NCBI RefSeq assembly: GCF_005938385.1
Contig: NZ_VCRA01000002.1
Location: 124,001-188,000 of the forward strand
DNA: 64,000 nucleotides
Reading direction: 5' to 3'
Origin: Paenibacillus mesophilus
GTDB lineage: Bacteria; Bacillota; Bacilli; Paenibacillales; NBRC-103111
Within the stretch, counting starts at the first letter, position 1. Every line of letters starts with the position of its first letter. Shown here in pieces: positions 8,621-16,488 of this stretch. The position numbers and the translations under genes were made by a program. The notes under the pieces were generated by a model that was given only the letters and a program-made list of their open reading frames with translations, was not told the origin of the DNA and made no database searches.

Positions 8621-9646
8621 AATCAATCCGCACGACTCGCATTCATGGATCCGGATGGATAATGTTTTCGGAACAGGCGCGCCGCACAGACAAGTTTGCG
8701 ATGTGCCGTGGGCAGGCACTTGGGCGAATCGTTTCCCTTGTCTTTTGGCTTTGTAGCACAGATAAGTGATGAATCGTCTCCATCCGGCATCCGAAATGCT
8801 TTTGGCCAGGCGGCGGTTGCGGACCATGTTCCTGACCTTTAACTCTTCCACTGCGATCAGATCATGGTCGCGGACGATGCGGTACGATTGTTTATGCAAA
8901 AAGTCTTTTCGCTGCCGCGCGACTTTCTGGTGGGCCTTGGTGACCTTATGTTTGGCCTTCTTCCGGTTGCGGGAAGCAGGTTGCTTGCGGGATAGCTGCC
9001 GGTGCTTCCGTTTCAGTTGCTTCTCCGCTTTGCGCAAATACCGGGGGTTGTCCACCTTCGTTTCATCGGACAGCGCCGCGAACGTGTTCAACCCGACATC
9101 AATGCCCACAGCGGATTCCGCCGTTTGCGTCGCTTCCGCATCAGGCACTTTCACGCTGATATTGATCATCCACTCGTCCACATACCGTTTCACATTGATT
9201 TGCGTCACGTTCGCAAGGTCGAAGGGACGGTGGGTGTTCATTTTGATAACGCCGATTTTGGAAAGATAGACGTACCCTGGTTTGGCAAATGTCTTATCAA
9301 CCGCGCCGGGTTGCGGGTAGGTGAAGGAAACGTATCGGTCAGCCGACTTGTAGCGGGGATACCCGGCTTCACCGCGGAAGAAACGCTGATACGCATCATC
9401 CAAACGCTGCAAACAGTCCTGCAGTACCTGCGAATGAACATTCTTGTATTCGGGAAACTCCTTCTTAAAGGCAGGCAGTTCATTCTGCTGCATGGCATAG
9501 GTGATGGTTTTGCCTTCCTGTTTGTAGGCGGTCTCGCGCTGTTCCTTCGCCCTATTGTATAGCTTCCGGCACAGTTCCAGTGTTCGATTCATGAGTTGTT
9601 CCTGTTCGGGAGTCGGATAAAGGCGAAACTGAAAGGTCATTTGCAC
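8558..9646 (-). CDS. tnpB: TnpB, RNA-guided endonuclease of IS200/IS605 superfamily
   Basis: 362 residues, close to the usual size. It has an N-terminal helical domain beginning FQFRLYPTPEQEQ, RuvC-I Asp in GIDVGLNTFAAL, RuvC-II Glu in LIAVEELKV, and RuvC-III Asp in IQDRDIVSA. The zinc finger is atypical: the first pair is TCLCG (C-x-C) instead of C-x2-C, while the second, CESCG, is normal, suggesting a one-residue deletion. The catalytic triad is intact, so the protein may still cut DNA. The start is GTG 9646 with AGGAGG 8 bases upstream; ATG 9640 is possible. No transposase tnpA is nearby, so mobility would need help in trans. Confidence 0.92.
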   Translation of the reverse strand: MQMTFQFRLYPTPEQEQLMNRTLELCRKLYNRAKEQRETAYKQEGKTITYAMQQNELPAFKKEFPEYKNVHSQVLQDCLQRLDDAYQRFFRGEAGYPRYKSADRYVSFTYPQPGAVDKTFAKPGYVYLSKIGVIKMNTHRPFDLANVTQINVKRYVDEWMINISVKVPDAEATQTAESAVGIDVGLNTFAALSDETKVDNPRYLRKAEKQLKRKHRQLSRKQPASRNRKKAKHKVTKAHQKVARQRKDFLHKQSYRIVRDHDLIAVEELKVRNMVRNRRLAKSISDAGWRRFITYLCYKAKRQGKRFAQVPAHGTSQTCLCGAPVPKTLSIRIHECESCGLIQDRDIVSAKIILQRALNIPA

Positions 9647-9877
9647 ATGGACCCCTCCTGATGGGAACGTATATTCCTATTATACTCTATTCACCACGAA
9701 TCCTCCACCCAATTATAGAAAAATTTACAAGAGAAAAGACGAGGGATCTCGACAAAAACAGTTCATTTAGGCTTCGCCTAACCGAAATTCATCCCCTCCC
9801 TGCAGAGGAAGAGGACTTCTTTCGGATTGCTGTTAAATAACAAAAGCGGACTACCAATAAGATCGGAGTGTGAACAT

Positions 9878-10528
9878 GTGAGCATTACTACCGTACTTTT
9901 CGATTTTGACGGCACATTGGCCGATACGCTTCCCATCTGCATTCATTCGATCGGCGAGGCGTTTAAGAAATACGACGGCAAAACGTTAACCGGCCCTGAT
10001 GTCGTTGCCATGTTCGGACCAACGGAAGCCGACATCATCCGATTGAATTTGGGCAACCGGGAAGCGGCGGAGGAGGCCGTCCTGCTGTTCTATGAGCTGT
10101 ATAAACGGGAACATGAGCGCATGGTGCAACCGAACGCCGATATGATCGCGCTGCTCTCCGAGCTGAAACAAAGAGGGTATCGGATGGGAATCGTGACGGG
10201 CAAAGGTAGAGACTCTTTGGATATATCGCTTGAGCGGCTCGGCATGACTTCCTACTTCGACGTAACCGTCTCCGGAGACGAGATGTCGCGCCCGAAGCCG
10301 GATCCCGAAGGCGTGCTGACGGCGATGAAATCGTTGGGGGCGGACAAAGCGGAAACCTTGTTTATCGGCGACAGCGAAGCCGACATGCGCGCCGGTAAAG
10401 GTGCCGGAGTATTTACGATCGGCGCGCACTGGCTGGAAAACGTGCAAACGCACCGGTTCGACACGACACCGGACTTATTCGTCACCCGCACGAGCGAATT
10501 GATCGCTTTTCTGGACGGTAACCGATGA
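9878..10528 (+). CDS. HAD-family phosphatase, Gph/PpaX-like
   Basis: 216 residues from GTG 9878, which has GGAG nine bases upstream. All four HAD motifs are present: FDFDGTLADT (nucleophile Asp), TGKGR, the Lys in RPKPDPEG, and FIGDSEADM. The cap domain sits between motifs I and II, as in phosphoglycolate phosphatase and pyrophosphatase PpaX. The natural substrate is not known. It overlaps the next HAD gene by four bases (ATGA), so the two form a coupled pair. Confidence 0.88.
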   Translation: MSITTVLFDFDGTLADTLPICIHSIGEAFKKYDGKTLTGPDVVAMFGPTEADIIRLNLGNREAAEEAVLLFYELYKREHERMVQPNADMIALLSELKQRGYRMGIVTGKGRDSLDISLERLGMTSYFDVTVSGDEMSRPKPDPEGVLTAMKSLGADKAETLFIGDSEADMRAGKGAGVFTIGAHWLENVQTHRFDTTPDLFVTRTSELIAFLDGNR

Positions 10529-11178
10529 ACCGAAGCTGCCGCTATCAAGCGATTCTGTTCGATATGGACAATACGCTGTTAAAGTCCACCATCGACTTCC
10601 CGCGAATCAAGCGGGACGTATTCGCTCAAGTAACGGAAGCCGGGTTGCTTCCGGCATCGTTCCCTATTCATGAACATACGATTGCTACGCTGATCGAATC
10701 GGCACGTTCAACTGATGGATTCACAGTGGAGCACGAAGCGGCGGTATGGGATACGGTCGTGGCCGGGGAGCGGGAAGGCATGGTCGGGGCGGAGCTGGAG
10801 TCGCATGTACCGGAGGTGCTGGAGCGTCTGCGCGAACGGGTGCGGTTATCCGTCCTGACGAACAATGCGCGGGAGGCTGCGATCGATGCTCTGGAGAGGA
10901 CCGGAATCGCTTCGTATTTCGACCATATTGCCGGGCGGGAGCAAATGACCGCTTTGAAGCCTTCTCCGTCCGGAATCGCCCACATCATGTCCCGCTACCC
11001 GGACATTCACCCGGAGCAGTGGTTGAGCGTAGGCGACTCGTGGATTGACGGGAAAGCGGCCCAGTCCGGCGGAATCGCCTTCTTGGCCTACAACGCCCGG
11101 ATCGAGGAGCTGAAGCGCAGGCAAATTCCTTTTGTCGGGCATATCCGATCGATGCATGAGCTGTTCGATTTTTTGTAG
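10525..11178 (+). CDS. HAD-family hydrolase
   Basis: 217 residues. HAD motifs are FDMDNTLLKS, VLTNNARE, the Lys in ALKPSPSG, and SVGDSWIDGKAA. The second Asp of motif I is in the DMDNT form found in many phosphatases. ATG 10525 overlaps the stop of the upstream HAD gene, indicating translational coupling. The substrate is unknown. The pair ends at a long hairpin terminator. Confidence 0.87.
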   Translation: MNRSCRYQAILFDMDNTLLKSTIDFPRIKRDVFAQVTEAGLLPASFPIHEHTIATLIESARSTDGFTVEHEAAVWDTVVAGEREGMVGAELESHVPEVLERLRERVRLSVLTNNAREAAIDALERTGIASYFDHIAGREQMTALKPSPSGIAHIMSRYPDIHPEQWLSVGDSWIDGKAAQSGGIAFLAYNARIEELKRRQIPFVGHIRSMHELFDFL

Positions 11179-11186
11179 GATTGCAT

Positions 11187-11254
11187 AAAAACGCCCTTCT
11201 TCGGCGGGTTCGGCCAATGCGCAGGACCGAACGGTGCCGATGGAAGGGCGTTTT
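11187..11254. terminator. Long bidirectional terminator hairpin
   Basis: AAAACGCCCTTC pairs with GAAGGGCGTTTT; nested inside are CGGC/GCCG and GGTTCGG/ACCGAAC pairings. It has A runs on the left and T runs on the right, so it can end both the HAD pair (+) and the minus-strand remnant at 11257. Confidence 0.88.
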
Positions 11255-11256
11255 GT

Positions 11257-11406
11257 CTATTTCGCGGTCGTCTGCTTGAACGTCTGTATCGCACTAATCG
11301 CTTCCTCCTCCATCGTCCGGAAGGCGGAATTTATGTCCATCGTACCGTTCATGACCGAGACGGAATATTTCGGCTTGCCGATAGAAACCGATTTCCCTTT
11401 TACATG
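11257..11406 (-). pseudogene. C-terminal remnant of an ABC transporter solute-binding protein
   Basis: Reading the minus strand, about 48 codons are open and end at TAG 11259-11257. The peptide contains GTMDINSAFRTMEEEA and ends QTFKQTTAK, like the last helix of family-1 extracellular solute-binding proteins (a 'G-x-MDVNTALR-x-x-EEEA' style). The frame closes with TAA just upstream (about 11413) and there is no start codon or SD, so the gene lost its body by deletion. The adjacent bidirectional terminator probably belonged to it. The family assignment is by resemblance only. Confidence 0.5.
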
Positions 11407-11444
11407 AGAGCGTTATCAGAAAGTTGGTGATTCGCGAAAAGTCT

Positions 11445-11474
11445 TTGGATAAAACGATGAAAAGTTTGTACAAT
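11445..11474 (+). promoter_or_regulatory. Candidate sigma-A promoter for the 53-residue protein
   Basis: TTGGAT (11445-11450), an 18-base spacer and TACAAT (11469-11474), about 110 bases upstream of ATG 11586. The -10 region overlaps the near-palindrome TTGTACAATTGT. Confidence 0.4.
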
Positions 11475-11585
11475 TGTCAAGGAATCGGATCGTAAAAATC
11501 TTCAAAAATGACTGGCATGAATCTAGCGGAAACCAAAGCATTCTAGCAGCGTATTAGTATATAACAACTGGTGGGGGGACACGAT

Positions 11586-11747
11586 ATGGAGAGAAAAAGT
11601 AACGGCTCCGGCATAGCTATCGGCATTGCTCTCGGAGCCGGAATCGGCGTTGCTATCAATCATATTGCCATTGGGATCGGTGTCGGCATAGCGCTTGGAG
11701 TTGCGATCGAGCTGCTGCGGGCGAAGAAAAAACCGCCCAATAAGTAA
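11586..11747 (+). CDS. 53-residue glycine-zipper membrane miniprotein
   Basis: ATG 11586 follows a strong GGGGGG SD. The 53-residue product starts MERKSNGSG and ends RAKKKPPNK. Its centre is one or two hydrophobic helices with regular Gly spacing (GIAIGIALGAGIGVAI, then GIGVGIALGVAI), separated by NHIA. A positively charged tail suggests the C-terminus lies in the cytoplasm. The repeated G-x-G-x-x-x-G pattern is typical of helix packing or self-assembly in membranes. I do not recognise a named family; possible roles include a small membrane regulator or a toxin-like peptide. Confidence 0.65.
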   Translation: MERKSNGSGIAIGIALGAGIGVAINHIAIGIGVGIALGVAIELLRAKKKPPNK

Positions 11748-11848
11748 TTCGCGCCGAAGAGAGATGCATGCGGCGGCAGGAGTGTAACATGCAAAAAATG
11801 CATGTTGTTCGGGCATTTTCAGCGATTATTTATGGTTTGGATGCAAAA

Positions 11849-11910
11849 AGTGCAGGTACACAATCGAATTTTGGACGAAAATGGTTAAAATCGCGGAATC
11901 TACCTGCACT
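11849..11910. repeat. Inverted-repeat element with TGCAGGTA arms
   Basis: Perfect 10-bp arms AGTGCAGGTA (11849-11858) and TACCTGCACT (11901-11910) flank 42 bases. The surrounding 11790-11985 is rich in TGCA/TGCAT words and has no convincing gene. The layout resembles the larger 43598-43724 element, which also has a TGCAG core. Confidence 0.5.
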
Positions 11911-12006
11911 ACTGTATGTAATCGGCTTGCATCATTTGTATCAGGCAGTATGTAAATGCAGCACTATTGCATGCTATTCAGAACTTATCCCCGATAAAAG
12001 CTAATA

Positions 12007-12050
12007 CGGCAAAGGTCCGGCACCCCTCGCAGGGTGCTTTTCTTTTGCCG
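12007..12050 (+). terminator. Terminator hairpin
   Basis: GCACCC-CTCGC-(A)GGGTGC is followed by TTTTCTTTT, with an outer CGGCAAA/TTTGCCG pairing that lets it also fold on the minus strand downstream of the small gene at 12059-12235. Confidence 0.8.
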
Positions 12051-12058
12051 CAGCTATC

Positions 12059-12235
12059 TTACTCGTCGTGAAGCTTGCCGGCATCTTCCGGATAAAGCTC
12101 TTCTTCGATATTGTCCATAATGCCCTCGATCACGTCGCTGATCATGTCGGTTGAACCGATATGTTCTTGATCGGGAGGCGTCGGAATGCCCGCCGTTTCG
12201 AATGCCGTTTGTCCCGTAATTTTTTTATCGGCCAA
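12059..12235 (-). CDS. Small acidic protein, unrecognised
   Basis: 58 residues, starting at TTG 12235 with AAAGGAG at 12249-12243, seven bases upstream; an ATG 33 bases further upstream lacks an SD. The product begins MADKKITGQTAFETAG and is acidic toward the end (IMDNIEEELYPED). It has no membrane segment, cysteines or recognisable domain. The excellent SD and a terminator on the 3' side support a real gene. The composition would suit a small spore-associated or regulatory protein, but no function can be assigned. Confidence 0.6.
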   Translation of the reverse strand: MADKKITGQTAFETAGIPTPPDQEHIGSTDMISDVIEGIMDNIEEELYPEDAGKLHDE

Positions 12236-12335
12236 TGTAAAACGCTCCTTTCGGGAAGATGGTTTCATGTATCGTTTCCAGCCTCACCTTATATTATCCG
12301 CGTCCACGGTTCATTTGCTTTATTTCTGTTATGCA

Positions 12336-12379
12336 GAAATAAAAACAACCCCCGGCAGCTACACGCTCTCGAGGGTTGT
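12336..12379 (-). terminator. Terminator of the DUF3231 gene
   Basis: On the minus strand ACAACCC pairs with GGGTTGT, followed by TTTTATTT; it lies 12 bases past the stop of the gene at 12391-12909. Confidence 0.82.
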
Positions 12380-12390
12380 CTGTATAATTT

Positions 12391-12909
12391 TTAAGCTTCA
12401 ACGAGCTCGGGTCTTTTGATATGCAAAGGAGGCGGCACCAGCCATCCTTTTTCCTTGTTCAACTGCAAAATTTTCAAGCCCAAAGCTGCTTTTGTTGCAT
12501 GATACTTGCCGAATAATGCTCCGATGTCTTCTCGAATCGCTTTACCCATTATCATGCTGCATGCCGCCATGCTTGCAGCGGTATCGGCAGCTACTAAGGA
12601 GGCAATTTCTATATCCGTGATTCTTGCGCCGACAGGAATATCTTCAAGCTTGGCTTCCGGTCTCGCAGGGAGAGTAGGTGAAGAAGGGATTCCATTGTGA
12701 ATCAGAATTTGATCGCATTCTTCGGATTCCAGTTCCGCTTGGTTGATCAAATCGCCCAGAATATTTTTCAGTTCTTTATCACCGGCATGATATGAGTATG
12801 CTCTATAAATGGAAATGCAACCTTTTGCTTTCATCGAGAAAGACCAGAGATCGAATACTTCTCCATAATGCAGAGGCTGGTCTTTAGGATTACCGCCTAG
12901 AATTCCCAT
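12391..12909 (-). CDS. DUF3231 family protein
   Basis: 172 residues from ATG 12909; AAGGAG is about 13 bases upstream. The sequence matches my memory of the DUF3231 family: opening MGILGGNPKDQPLHYGEVFD, middle PPARPEA-like segment LPARPEAKLEDIPVGAR, and ending EKGWLVPPPLH. These proteins fold as ferritin-like helical bundles and are common in spore-forming Bacillales; some are spore-coat associated, but the role is not established. It is less GC-rich than the flanking core genes. It stands alone, convergent with nothing coding and followed by its own terminator. Confidence 0.82.
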   Translation of the reverse strand: MGILGGNPKDQPLHYGEVFDLWSFSMKAKGCISIYRAYSYHAGDKELKNILGDLINQAELESEECDQILIHNGIPSSPTLPARPEAKLEDIPVGARITDIEIASLVAADTAASMAACSMIMGKAIREDIGALFGKYHATKAALGLKILQLNKEKGWLVPPPLHIKRPELVEA

Positions 12910-13158
12910 CTGGAAATAACAACTCCTTAGTTTAGATTGAAAACCGTTTGTTATCATTACCGCTAACTGCTCCGGCTATTCTTTAGCATACGTTTGCCAG
13001 TATGTTCATCGATAGGCCGTATGGGTTCCCTTAACATTTATTCTCATTCATTGTAACGGTTCGTATTGGAAAAAATATTACCGTCAGTAGCCTTACATAA
13101 TGGGTTTTGAACGGGAATGTCGTTATGGGGAAGAGTATAAGGAAAGGGGGGAATTCAT

Positions 13159-13602
13159 TTGGTGTTCGGTTTAACATTTGGATTTATTATTCCTTGGTTA
13201 TTCGGTTGTTACCTCTTAAAGAATGACTTGAAAACTCTTATTACAATAGGTCCCGTCGCATCGCTTATTTCTTTTGCGGTAAATGATTTTGGAGTACATA
13301 TACAATGGTGGTCCCACGAGCCCGCTCATTTAGGTTCATTATCGCTTTTCACTTCAAATGTCGGTCTTTTTCCCATTGTCGCCTGTTTCATGATACATTT
13401 CGTAAATCTGCATCAAGAAAAATATAAAGTTGCAATATTTATTTCCGCAGTATTATTATCCGCTTTGGAAGGGGTAAGTCTTGTTCTCAACAAAGTTAAT
13501 TATACTAATGGTTGGAACTTTGGATGGACTTTTATTTCCTATATCCTTTCTCTTGCAATCATTTACAGATACAATCTCCTGCTAATAAAGACAGTAAAAT
13601 AG
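13159..13602 (+). CDS. Small multi-spanning membrane protein, unrecognised, AT-rich
   Basis: 147 residues with about four hydrophobic segments: VFGLTFGFIIPWLFG, LITIGPVASLISFAV, VGLFPIVACFMIHFV, and VAIFISAVLLSALEG followed by a last one near ISYILSLAIIY. Charged residues are few. AAGGGGGG precedes TTG 13159 by about seven bases; GTG 13162 is equally possible. The gene is clearly AT-richer than the surrounding core genes and uses A/T-ending codons, suggesting acquisition by transfer. It loosely resembles small Firmicutes membrane proteins of the CBO0543 kind, but I would not assign it. Confidence 0.65.
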   Translation: MVFGLTFGFIIPWLFGCYLLKNDLKTLITIGPVASLISFAVNDFGVHIQWWSHEPAHLGSLSLFTSNVGLFPIVACFMIHFVNLHQEKYKVAIFISAVLLSALEGVSLVLNKVNYTNGWNFGWTFISYILSLAIIYRYNLLLIKTVK

Positions 13603-13650
13603 TCGATCGCGCGTTCTCTATCGGAGGCGGCGATCCGTCAAAGCCATAAA

Positions 13651-13683
13651 AACAAAAAAACCGCTCTGCACAAGGCAAAGCGG
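13651..13683 (-). terminator. Orphan minus-strand terminator
   Basis: Read on the minus strand: CCGCTTTGC...GCAGAGCGG (one mismatch) followed by TTTTTTTGTTTTT. No minus-strand gene lies to its right, where rsmD runs the other way, so it may be left over from a deleted gene. The rest of 13603-13974 holds no gene I can support. Confidence 0.65.
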
Positions 13684-13855
13684 ATCAAGGTCTCGGGGGC
13701 CGCTTGCGCGACCCCCTCATGGGAGAGGAGAAACCGGACGAAGAGCTTATGGGGAAACGTAAGTCTTCTCCGCGGTTGTCTACGACACTTTTTGGATGTC
13801 GATATCTTCAATATGTCCCATTTTGGAAAAAGATATACAGGCCTTCTCAAAAATT

Positions 13856-13885
13856 TTGTGGTTTATTTGCCGAATATGTTACGAT
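13856..13885 (+). promoter_or_regulatory. Candidate promoter of rsmD-coaD
   Basis: TTGTGG (13856-13861), an 18-base spacer and TACGAT (13880-13885), about 90 bases before the rsmD start. Confidence 0.4.
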
Positions 13886-13974
13886 AGCTACAGAAAATCA
13901 GCCGGACCCGCAGTCATAAAGGGCAACCCGGCTGTTTGGAGTCATACATATTGCGCAATTATGGGGTGGACAGC

Positions 13975-14526
13975 GTGAGAGTCATTTCGGGATCGGCCAA
14001 AGGCAGGCCGTTAAAAGCGGTGCCGGGAATGGGAACGCGGCCGACGACGGATAAGGTGAAGGAAGCGATCTTCAGCATGATCGGCCCGTATTTTGCAGGC
14101 GGCAGCGTGCTCGATCTGTTTGCGGGTACCGGCGGGCTTGGCATCGAGGCGCTCAGCAGAGGGATGGACAAAGCCGTTTTCGTTGACGCGGACATAAAAA
14201 GCATCGACGTTGTAAGATCCAACCTGAAAGCGGCAAAACTGGAGGATCAAGCGGAGGTATACCGCAACGACGCGCTCCGGGCGCTCAAAGCGCTGGGCAA
14301 GCGGGAAGCGAGGTTCGATCTCGTCTTTCTCGATCCGCCATACAAGATGACCGCCATCCCGGAGCTGATCGGCTCGATGCTGGAGATGGACATGCTGGCG
14401 AATGCCGCCACAATCGTTGTCGAGCACGATTCGGCAAATCAGTTCGGAGACCGGATCGGCGATGCGGTTCGGGTTAAGCATGCCGAATACGGGGAAACGG
14501 CCGTATCCATTTATCGCCGTACCTGA
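13975..14526 (+). CDS. rsmD: 16S rRNA (guanine966-N2)-methyltransferase
   Basis: 183 residues. It is a Rossmann-type methyltransferase: SAM-binding DLFAGTGGLGIEALSRG and the catalytic N6/N2-amine motif FLDPPY. The N-terminus MRVISGSAKGRPLKAVPG and TRPTTDKVKEAIFSM are family hallmarks. It modifies G966 in the small ribosomal subunit. GTG 13975 has GGGGTGG five bases upstream and gives the family's normal beginning; the frame is open further upstream but without an SD. It is followed by coaD, an order shared by most Bacillales. Confidence 0.92.
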   Translation: MRVISGSAKGRPLKAVPGMGTRPTTDKVKEAIFSMIGPYFAGGSVLDLFAGTGGLGIEALSRGMDKAVFVDADIKSIDVVRSNLKAAKLEDQAEVYRNDALRALKALGKREARFDLVFLDPPYKMTAIPELIGSMLEMDMLANAATIVVEHDSANQFGDRIGDAVRVKHAEYGETAVSIYRRT

Positions 14527-14540
14527 ATCTAACCGTGTAG

Positions 14541-15059
<519 letters not shown>

Positions 15060-15094
15060 CAACGGTAAGGGAAGCGTCCTTCGCGGGCTGTCGA

Positions 15095-16378
15095 TCAGAC
15101 CGTTTTGGACGGACGAAGCACTCGCGACACGATCAGCGACAAGACGACTGCAATCGCAAGAACAAGCCCCAGCTCCACGATCCGCTGCGGTATGGCGGTC
15201 CACGCCCACCAGAACGTTAAGCCGCCGGAATATGCCGTTGCCGAGGCGGTATCGGACAGGAAGCTCGGTTCGGAACGTTGAAACAAGTCCGTTATCGGGC
15301 GCCACGAAAGCAGCGTAAGAACGAATGACAATCCCGCATGAACGATCCGGGACAGGAGGAAGAAACGGTAACGCAAATCGGTTTGGCGAATGGCGGTTTT
15401 CACCTGTAAATGGACGGCTAATCCGCTCCAGGCCAACGCCGCACCTATCAGCGCGGCCGTGACCGAATTCGCGGCCGGTATTTGGCTCAGCCGATTGGTG
15501 CCTATATGCAGCTCGAACAAGCCGGACAGTCCGCTTCTGATCGTTTCGAGCGGCGCCGATAAGCTAGGCGCGGCCCGCGATGCGGCTTCCGCTAACAGAC
15601 GGGCGATTCCGAACGTGTCCATGACTCCGAGCAGCACGGAGAATACGATCATAATACCGCCGATCATCATGAGAGTCTGGATCGCCCCGGACACGGAATC
15701 TCCCAGAAGCTTGCCGAACGTGCGCCCGTCCTCGAGTCGGGCATGATGCATATCGGACAACGCACGAAGGAGGATCGGTTTCCGGGCTTCTCTTGCTTTC
15801 GGCTTGGCCGATTCGGGCGGCAGGGAAAGCGGAACGGGAGCTGAGCCAAATCGTACTCCACGGAGCAGCAGTCCCGTCGCAATTGCCGAAACATAATGAA
15901 TGACGGCGATGGCCGCTCCGGTCTCGACATTGTGCAGAAATCCGGCTCCGATCACGGTCAGGACGAAGAATGGGCTGGCGACATGGGAGAGCGCAAGAAT
16001 GCGTTCCCCCTCTTCCCGGCTGACGAGGTTTTCCCGGCGGAGCTTACCGGCCGCTTCGGCGCCTGCCGGCATGCCGGTGACGGCTCCCAGCGCTATCGCC
16101 CACCCGCCTAGGCCGGGAATACGGAACGCAAGCCGCATCAACGGTTCCATAAGCGTCCCGAATCCTCGGACGGCTCCAAAGCCTGCCATCATTTCGCTCA
16201 GCATCAAGAAAGGGAGCATAGAAGGAAACACGATGTTCCACCATATCGTCAATCCCCCGAGCGAGGATTGGAAAGCGCGTTCCGGAAACAACAGGATTGA
16301 GAGTACAAATACGGCCGTCAGCAGGGCAAGCGCTACCGTATATTCACGGCTTCTCGCGTGAAATATTCCGATTCGCAT
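15095..16378 (-). CDS. ylbJ: Sporulation integral membrane protein YlbJ
   Basis: 427 residues with about eight membrane spans and the GxxxG-rich nucleoside-recognition (Gate) domain segments, such as VTGMPAGAEAAGKL and ILALSHVASPFFVL. The sequence and its place next to coaD and ylbL match B. subtilis ylbJ, which is needed for efficient sporulation under sigma-E. This implies a spore-former. AGGAGG is nine bases before ATG 16378. It is transcribed opposite to its neighbours, as in Bacillus. Confidence 0.92.
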   Translation of the reverse strand: MRIGIFHARSREYTVALALLTAVFVLSILLFPERAFQSSLGGLTIWWNIVFPSMLPFLMLSEMMAGFGAVRGFGTLMEPLMRLAFRIPGLGGWAIALGAVTGMPAGAEAAGKLRRENLVSREEGERILALSHVASPFFVLTVIGAGFLHNVETGAAIAVIHYVSAIATGLLLRGVRFGSAPVPLSLPPESAKPKAREARKPILLRALSDMHHARLEDGRTFGKLLGDSVSGAIQTLMMIGGIMIVFSVLLGVMDTFGIARLLAEAASRAAPSLSAPLETIRSGLSGLFELHIGTNRLSQIPAANSVTAALIGAALAWSGLAVHLQVKTAIRQTDLRYRFFLLSRIVHAGLSFVLTLLSWRPITDLFQRSEPSFLSDTASATAYSGGLTFWWAWTAIPQRIVELGLVLAIAVVLSLIVSRVLRPSKTV

Positions 16379-16488
16379 ATGAGTTTGCCTCCTATTTATG
16401 GGTGCTACATGTTTACGCGAAGCGGCTGTCCTTTAGACCAAGCCTGACGGCATAATGGATTAGCCGGATCATGGAAGGAGCGTCAAGG

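Larger units (their letters stand above)
8402..9832 (-). mobile_element. Solo-tnpB element of the IS200/IS605 superfamily (IS1341-like)
   Basis: The element consists of tnpB on the minus strand and two related ends, with no tnpA in the window. Right end: hairpin CCGCCT-GAAG-AGGCGG at 8421-8436 within GGTGAATGCC...GGCTTCTTG. Left end: a related block at 9788-9822 (TTCATCCCCTCCC, then GAGGACTTCTTTC), preceded by hairpin TTAGG-CTTCG-CCTAA at 9767-9781. The AAGAAG-CC and GGGAGG segments occur in the same order at both ends when read on the minus strand. Exact borders are inferred. On the minus strand TTTAA (9837-9833) abuts the proposed left border and is a candidate target motif. Confidence 0.8.

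Noticed and set aside
11768..12004. 78-codon frame in the TGCA-rich tract
   Set aside because: No SD, odd composition, and it runs through an inverted repeat.
13638..13850. 70-codon minus-strand frame left of rsmD
   Set aside because: It overlaps the orphan terminator hairpin and encodes an arginine-rich, motif-free product.
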